Assembly (NCBI GenBank): GCA_028678555.1
Contig: JAJRDF010000017.1
Coordinates: 1-15,968 of the forward strand
Direction: 5' to 3'
From: Methanomicrobiales archaeon
GTDB taxonomy: Archaea; Halobacteriota; Methanomicrobia; Methanomicrobiales; JACTUA01
DNA: 15,968 bases
Positions within the stretch are counted from its first letter, which is position 1, and every line of letters starts with the position of its first letter. The translations under genes and the position numbers were made by a program. Positions 12,790 through 15,968 of the stretch are shown piece after piece. The notes below the pieces were generated by a model. That model was not told the origin of the DNA. It was given only the letters and a program-made list of their open reading frames with translations, and ran no database searches.

Positions 12790-12815
12790 GCCCACGCGGC
12801 GGGGGCGGAGCCCCC
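12790..12815 (-). repeat. Spacer repeat family 2, inverted copy 3
   Basis: The reverse complement reads GGGGGCTCCGCCCCC then GCCGCGTGGGC, the same as 7632-7659 except for a two-base gap. It lies just downstream of AGGATA-type copy C, and families 1 and 2 also sit close together before pycB. Confidence 0.7.
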
Positions 12816-12899
12816 AGAACCCCCTGGGAACCACTTGGCAATTCAGCCGGGACGCACCGGACCCCTGAGCAATTCCATCTGCCCGGGTTCCCATCAGAA

Positions 12900-12908
12900 T
12901 CTTTATCC
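12900..12908 (+). promoter_or_regulatory. Probable TATA box for tRNA-Met
   Basis: TCTTTATCC lies about 36 bases before the mature tRNA 5' end, so transcription would start near 12930 with a short 5' leader to be removed by RNase P. Confidence 0.45.
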
Positions 12909-12941
12909 CTGCGGGTTTCCAGTCTCTAATGCAACGTATGC

Positions 12942-13054
12942 GCTGCGGTGGCCTAGTTGGTTAGGGCGCCAGACTCATAGGGTTTTGAGCCGATTCGGCA
13001 AGCGCCATCATCTGGGATATCTGGAGGTCGCGGGTTCGGATCCCGCCCGCAGCA
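12942..13054 (+). tRNA. tRNA-Met(CAT), intron-containing, probably elongator
   Basis: The cloverleaf closes fully: acceptor GCTGCGG/CCGCAGC with discriminator A13054, D stem GCCT/GGGC, anticodon stem CCAGA (12969-12973)/TCTGG (13020-13024), variable loop AGGTC, and T arm GCGGG-TTCGGAT-CCCGC. The anticodon CAT is at 12976-12978. A 39-base intron (12980-13018) interrupts the loop between positions 37 and 38. CCA is not encoded. The anticodon stem lacks the three G-C pairs of an initiator, so this is elongator Met; a CAT-reading tRNA-Ile2 (agmatidine-modified) is the alternative. It should be a substrate of the splicing endonuclease and of the RtcB-archease pair encoded in this same window. Confidence 0.93.
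12980..13018 (+). other. Archaeal tRNA intron with bulge-helix-bulge splice motif
   Basis: Both splice sites sit in three-base bulges, TA|G at the 5' site (12978-12980) and AT|A at the 3' site (13017-13019). They are separated by a four-pair helix CTCA (12974-12977) with TGGG (13013-13016), one pair being T-G. An outer helix GGT/ATC (12981-12983 with 13010-13012) follows, and GCCG-ATT-CGGC forms an inner hairpin. This is the canonical splicing-endonuclease substrate. Confidence 0.88.
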
Positions 13055-15115
13055 TCATTCTTTTTCCGTCGGGGACGGTTCCGGCTCCTTCGGGGGCCTG
13101 CCCTCGCTTCCCCCTGACGGAACCCCGAAGAGGGACGCGGCCATGGCCACCTGTTCGGCGGTTCCCTGGATCACGACGATGTTGTGGGGCTCGAGCCGGG
13201 TCTCCCCACCCGGGTTCGTGATGGTCTCGTTGAAACGGACCACGGCGAGTACCAGGATCCCGTAGACCTTCCGGAGGTTGATCTCCCCCAGGGTCCTGCC
13301 TGCGACCGGCGACGAGGGGTGGACGGTGTAGGAGATGATGGAGACGTCGGAGACCCGGTAGATCAGGTCCGGGAGGGACGAGGAGATGGCCGCCGGGTTC
13401 CGGAGCACCTGGTACGCGCCGGACCGGATCTCGGAGATGAACTCCTCGATGCGGTCCCGGGGGACCAGGTACTTGGAGAGCACCCGGGTGAAGATCTCCA
13501 CCGAGGTCTCGAACTCCTCGGGTATCACCTCGTCCGCGCCCAGCTCCTGGAGCGGTTTCACCTCGTTCAGGTACCGGGTCCGGATGATCAGGTAGAGCTT
13601 CGGGTTCATCCTTCGGCTGAGGTCGGTGATCCTCCGCACCGAGACCGGGTCGTTGATGGCCACGACGGCGATCCGGGCCTCGGTGATGGCCGCCTCCCGG
13701 AGGACCGCTTCGTTCGTCGCATCCCCGAAGATGATGGGCTCCCCCGCCGCCCGCTCCCTCTTCACCGTCTCGGGGTTCATCTCCACGATGATGTGGGGGA
13801 TCTGGCCATGGGCCGCCGCCCGGGCCAGGTTCTTCCCCGTCACCCCGAACCCGATGATCACCAGGTGGTCCCTGAGGCGGGTCGGTCCTATCGGTTCCAC
13901 GGGGCACCGGGCGCCCAGGGTCCGGCTGATCAGGGGGATCCGGCAGAGGCGGTCAGCGAGCCCGGGCCCGGACGCGATCAGGAAGGGTGTGGCGGCCATG
14001 GTGGCCAGCGCCGTTGCCAGGAATGCCTGGTAGGTGGAGGGCGTGAGGATGCCGTACGCGAGGCCGCTCCCGGAGAGGATGAAGGAGAACTCCCCCACCT
14101 GGGCGAGGGCAATACCGACGAGCACAATGGTCCGGAGGGGGTACCCCAGCACCATCGGTACCACCGCCGCCGTGAGGCTCTTTAACAGGATCACGCCCAG
14201 GATGAGGACCAGCACGATTCCCAGGTGTGTCCTGAGGAAGTCCAGGTCCAGGAGCATCCCCACAGAGACAAAGAAGAAACTGAGGAAGATGTCCCGGAAC
14301 GGCAGGATCGAACCGATGGCCTGGTGGCTGTACTCGGATTCCGCGATGAGGAGACCGGCGACGAGAGCCCCCAGGGCCAGGGAGAGGCCGGCCAGGGTGA
14401 CCAGCCAGCCCACCCCGAAACAGATGAGGAGCAGGAGGAGCAGGAAGTACTCGCGGCTCCGGGTCTGCGCGATTTTATAGAGGAGCCAGGGAACTCCCCA
14501 CCGGGCCGCGATCACGAGAATCACCACGATCAGCAGGTCCTTCTCCAGCATGACGAGCAGGGATTCCCCGGAGAGCGCCATCGCCGGTGCGGCCGTGGTG
14601 ATGCTGGCGATGAACGGGATGGCCATCATCATGGGGATGGCGGCAATGTCCTGGAAGAGCAGGATCCCGAATGTCAGGGAACCGTGGGGCGATCCCGTCT
14701 CCCCCCGCTCGTCCAGGATCTTGAGGACGATGGCGGTGCTGGAGAGGGAGATGAGGAAGCCGAGAAGGATGGCTTCCCCAAGAGGAACCCCGAGAAGGGT
14801 GGCGATGGCAAAGGAGATGAGAAAGGTGAGGGAGACCTGGAGCAGGCCACCGACAAAGAGCATCCTGCGCAGTTCCCAGAGACGGTTGAAGGAGAACTCG
14901 AGGCCGATGGTGAAGAGGAGGAGCACGATGCCAATCTCGGCCAGGATGGCCACATCTTCCGTGCTGCTCACGAGGGAGAGTCCATACGGCCCGGCAATGA
15001 TCCCGGTGAGGATGAACGCGACGATCGGGGGGATCCTGAGCCGGGTGCAGAGCAGTCCGACGAGCAGGGATATCGCCAGGATCAGGACCACATTCGCGAC
15101 GATCGGGACTGCCAC
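13055..15115 (-). CDS. CPA2 (KefB-type) monovalent cation:proton antiporter with TrkA-N and TrkA-C domains
   Basis: The 686-residue product joins a Na+/H+- or K+/H+-exchanger membrane domain of about 12 segments (residues 1-385) to a cytoplasmic RCK regulatory unit. Membrane motifs include GLEFSFNRLWELRR (71-84), SSTAIVLKIL, FQDIAAIP (154-161) and ALAQVGEFSFIL (337-348), all typical of Kef proteins. The Rossmann-fold TrkA-N domain begins near 417 with GFGVTG (422-427) and acidic Glu445, which points to NAD(H) or similar nucleotide binding. TrkA-C follows at about 585-665 with a charged tail. It probably exports K+ or Na+ in exchange for protons; the ion is not determined. The start is a GTG at 15113-15115 behind a G-rich stretch. 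Its TGA touches the end of tRNA-Met. Confidence 0.92.
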   Translation of the reverse strand: MAVPIVANVVLILAISLLVGLLCTRLRIPPIVAFILTGIIAGPYGLSLVSSTEDVAILAEIGIVLLLFTIGLEFSFNRLWELRRMLFVGGLLQVSLTFLISFAIATLLGVPLGEAILLGFLISLSSTAIVLKILDERGETGSPHGSLTFGILLFQDIAAIPMMMAIPFIASITTAAPAMALSGESLLVMLEKDLLIVVILVIAARWGVPWLLYKIAQTRSREYFLLLLLLICFGVGWLVTLAGLSLALGALVAGLLIAESEYSHQAIGSILPFRDIFLSFFFVSVGMLLDLDFLRTHLGIVLVLILGVILLKSLTAAVVPMVLGYPLRTIVLVGIALAQVGEFSFILSGSGLAYGILTPSTYQAFLATALATMAATPFLIASGPGLADRLCRIPLISRTLGARCPVEPIGPTRLRDHLVIIGFGVTGKNLARAAAHGQIPHIIVEMNPETVKRERAAGEPIIFGDATNEAVLREAAITEARIAVVAINDPVSVRRITDLSRRMNPKLYLIIRTRYLNEVKPLQELGADEVIPEEFETSVEIFTRVLSKYLVPRDRIEEFISEIRSGAYQVLRNPAAISSSLPDLIYRVSDVSIISYTVHPSSPVAGRTLGEINLRKVYGILVLAVVRFNETITNPGGETRLEPHNIVVIQGTAEQVAMAASLFGVPSGGSEGRPPKEPEPSPTEKE
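13058..13065 (+). terminator. Oligo-T terminator of tRNA-Met inside the antiporter 3' end
   Basis: TTCTTTTT begins three bases after the tRNA. On the opposite strand it encodes the lysine/glutamate end (EKE) of the antiporter, so one short sequence serves both genes. Confidence 0.5.
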
Positions 15116-15169
15116 CGGTTTCCCCCCGGGACCTCCCCGTGGTTACCGGTGGCCTTCAGAGAGAGGCCC

Positions 15170-15181
15170 GGAACCGGTTCC
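15170..15181. promoter_or_regulatory. 12-bp perfect palindrome in the antiporter leader
   Basis: GGAACCGGTTCC lies about 55 bases before the antiporter start, downstream of its likely TATA box. It could be an operator, but in GC-rich DNA such a palindrome may be chance. Confidence 0.25.
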
Positions 15182-15216
15182 CACGGTCTGTCCAGGATTC
15201 AGGGTGGGGCGGCATG

Positions 15217-15227
15217 GAAGATAAACC
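15217..15227 (-). promoter_or_regulatory. Probable TATA box for the antiporter
   Basis: The minus strand reads GGTTTATCTTC. A start near 15195 would leave an mRNA leader of about 80 bases carrying the GGAACCGGTTCC palindrome. Confidence 0.4.
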
Positions 15228-15321
15228 ATCAGGGACTGGGGGGCGAACCATCAGATCGTCCCCGGCTGCGGGGGTATTCGGGGTGGGACCGGGACGCAGG
15301 GATCCGGGCGGAGGATTGTGG

Positions 15322-15331
15322 TGCTTTTTAA
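15322..15331 (+). promoter_or_regulatory. TATA box for the P-type ATPase gene
   Basis: GCTTTTTAAC is a clear AT island. Transcription starting near 15353 would leave a leader of about 50 bases before the ATG at 15403. It diverges from the antiporter promoter about 100 bases away. Confidence 0.5.
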
Positions 15332-15402
15332 CCTCCGGCACCCCATCCACCACTCAGGCATCCCCGGCCGGGCATGCGCCCGCGCCGGAGTCCTCCCCTG
15401 TC

Positions 15403-15968
15403 ATGTCATCGTCTGAATCGCCCCTGCCGCAATCCTCCCTCCCTCCCCACGCCCTCCCGGGAACGGAGGTCCTGGAGCCGCTGGGCACCGATACCGGCGG
15501 CCTGGATCCCGGGGAAGCCCTCCATCGTCTCGATGTGCATGGCCCGAATCGCCTCGAGGAGAAGCAGCGGGTCTCCCCGCTCCTGCTCCTGGCACGCCAG
15601 TTCACGGATCTCCTGATCCTGGTCCTTGCCGTCGCCGCGGTCATCTCGGCGGTGCTGGGGGAATGGATCGATGCAGCCGCCATCGTCGCCATCATCATCC
15701 TGAACGGCATCATCGGGTTTTTCCAGGAGTACCGGGCGGAACGGTCCCTGGAGGCGCTGAAGCGGCTGACCGCGCCCCGGGCCCGGGTGATCCGGGGGGG
15801 TGCGGAACGGGAGATCGACGCCCGGGACCTGGTGCCGGGGGACCTCCTGGTTATCAGCGAGGGCGACCGGATCCCTGCCGATGCACGCCTGCTGGAGACG
15901 GTGGCGCTGGCCGCAGACGAGGCCGCGCTGACCGGGGAATCGGTCCCTGCCCACAAGGATGCGCGGGC
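15403..15968 (+). CDS. P2-type cation-transporting ATPase, N-terminal part (runs off the right edge)
   Basis: P2-type ATPases pump cations such as Ca2+, or Na+/H+, across the membrane with a phosphorylated aspartate. The visible 188 residues contain the cation-ATPase N-terminal domain (about 25-75, with GLDPGEALHRLDVHGPNRLE), two hydrophobic helices (about 67-86 and 89-107) separated by GEWID, NGIIGFFQEYRAERSLEALK, the actuator-domain motifs DLVPGDLL (142-149) and EGDRIPADARLLE, and the dephosphorylation motif TGES (177-180). The phosphorylation motif DKTGT would lie beyond the edge. I chose the ATG at 15403; the ATG at 15374 is in another frame. A proline/serine-rich N-terminus of about 25 residues precedes the domain. 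Sub-type cannot be decided from this part. Confidence 0.9.
   Translation, partial: MSSSESPLPQSSLPPHALPGTEVLEPLGTDTGGLDPGEALHRLDVHGPNRLEEKQRVSPLLLLARQFTDLLILVLAVAAVISAVLGEWIDAAAIVAIIILNGIIGFFQEYRAERSLEALKRLTAPRARVIRGGAEREIDARDLVPGDLLVISEGDRIPADARLLETVALAADEAALTGESVPAHKDAR

Larger units (their letters stand above)
12650..12941 (+). other. 292-bp spacer before tRNA-Met
   Basis: It contains the AGGATA-type repeat copy C (12692-12736), the inverted family-2 repeat (12790-12815) and the tRNA promoter. Open frames on both strands through it consist of repeat DNA and are not supported as genes. Confidence 0.65.

Noticed and set aside
12496..12894. Minus-strand open frame over the end of the winged-helix gene and its spacer
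   Set aside because: Its translation is built from the repeat families (RPRRVGVPR-like phrases), with no promoter or ribosome-binding site.
12942..13054. Initiator tRNA-Met
   Set aside because: The anticodon stem is CCAGA/TCTGG without the three consecutive G-C pairs, and the first pair is G-C where archaeal initiators have A-U.
13184..15331. Long plus-strand open frames opposite the antiporter
   Set aside because: The minus-strand antiporter has clear motifs throughout; the plus-strand translations are Gly/Asp/Arg/Glu-rich with no domain.

Overview
The window looks like chromosomal DNA from a GC-rich methanogenic archaeon, most likely of the order Methanomicrobiales. The grounds are archaeal TATA boxes (AT islands about 25-28 bases before starts in otherwise GC-rich DNA), several leaderless starts, methanogen-restricted families (DUF2551 and DUF2111 by recognition), an archaeal SecF, a split methanogen-type pyruvate carboxylase, an archease-RtcB RNA ligase pair, and a tRNA-Met interrupted at 37/38 by an intron with a bulge-helix-bulge motif. 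Genus cannot be fixed by eye.

Layout. Bases 1-452 (minus) hold the N-terminal part of SecF. A divergent small DUF2551 gene (572-886) follows, closed by a 33-bp tandem repeat that forms two hairpins. From 998 to 7478 nine plus-strand genes are packed head to tail, usually overlapping or a few bases apart: a 94-aa CxxC protein, archease, RtcB, a 192-aa protein with a cysteine cluster, DUF2111, biotin protein ligase, BioY, two ECF-type ATPases and an EcfT-like membrane protein. After a 454-bp spacer rich in repeats, pycB and pycA (7933-11162) encode the two subunits of pyruvate carboxylase. Then come a peroxiredoxin-like gene (11429-11899), a winged-helix protein that seems to have lost a nucleotidyltransferase core (12215-12649), the intron-containing tRNA-Met (12942-13054), a minus-strand CPA2 antiporter with RCK/TrkA domains (13055-15115) and, divergent from it, the start of a P2-type cation ATPase (15403 to the edge).

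How it fits together. Two themes dominate. The first is biotin: BioY plus an ECF energizing module import it, the ligase attaches it to Lys546 of PycB, and PycAB uses it to make oxaloacetate from pyruvate. The second is RNA joining: archease activates RtcB, which seals tRNA exons after intron excision, and the window carries one such tRNA. The two modules share one long gene string.

The most unusual signals are a dispersed intergenic repeat family (four copies of a G/C hairpin, C-rich tract and AGGATA box, plus a second family with one inverted copy), missing Q-loop glutamines in both ECF ATPases together with a missing H-loop histidine in the first, the apparently gutted nucleotidyltransferase regulator, the cysteine-cluster protein coupled to rtcB, and the tRNA whose last base abuts the stop codon of the convergent antiporter.
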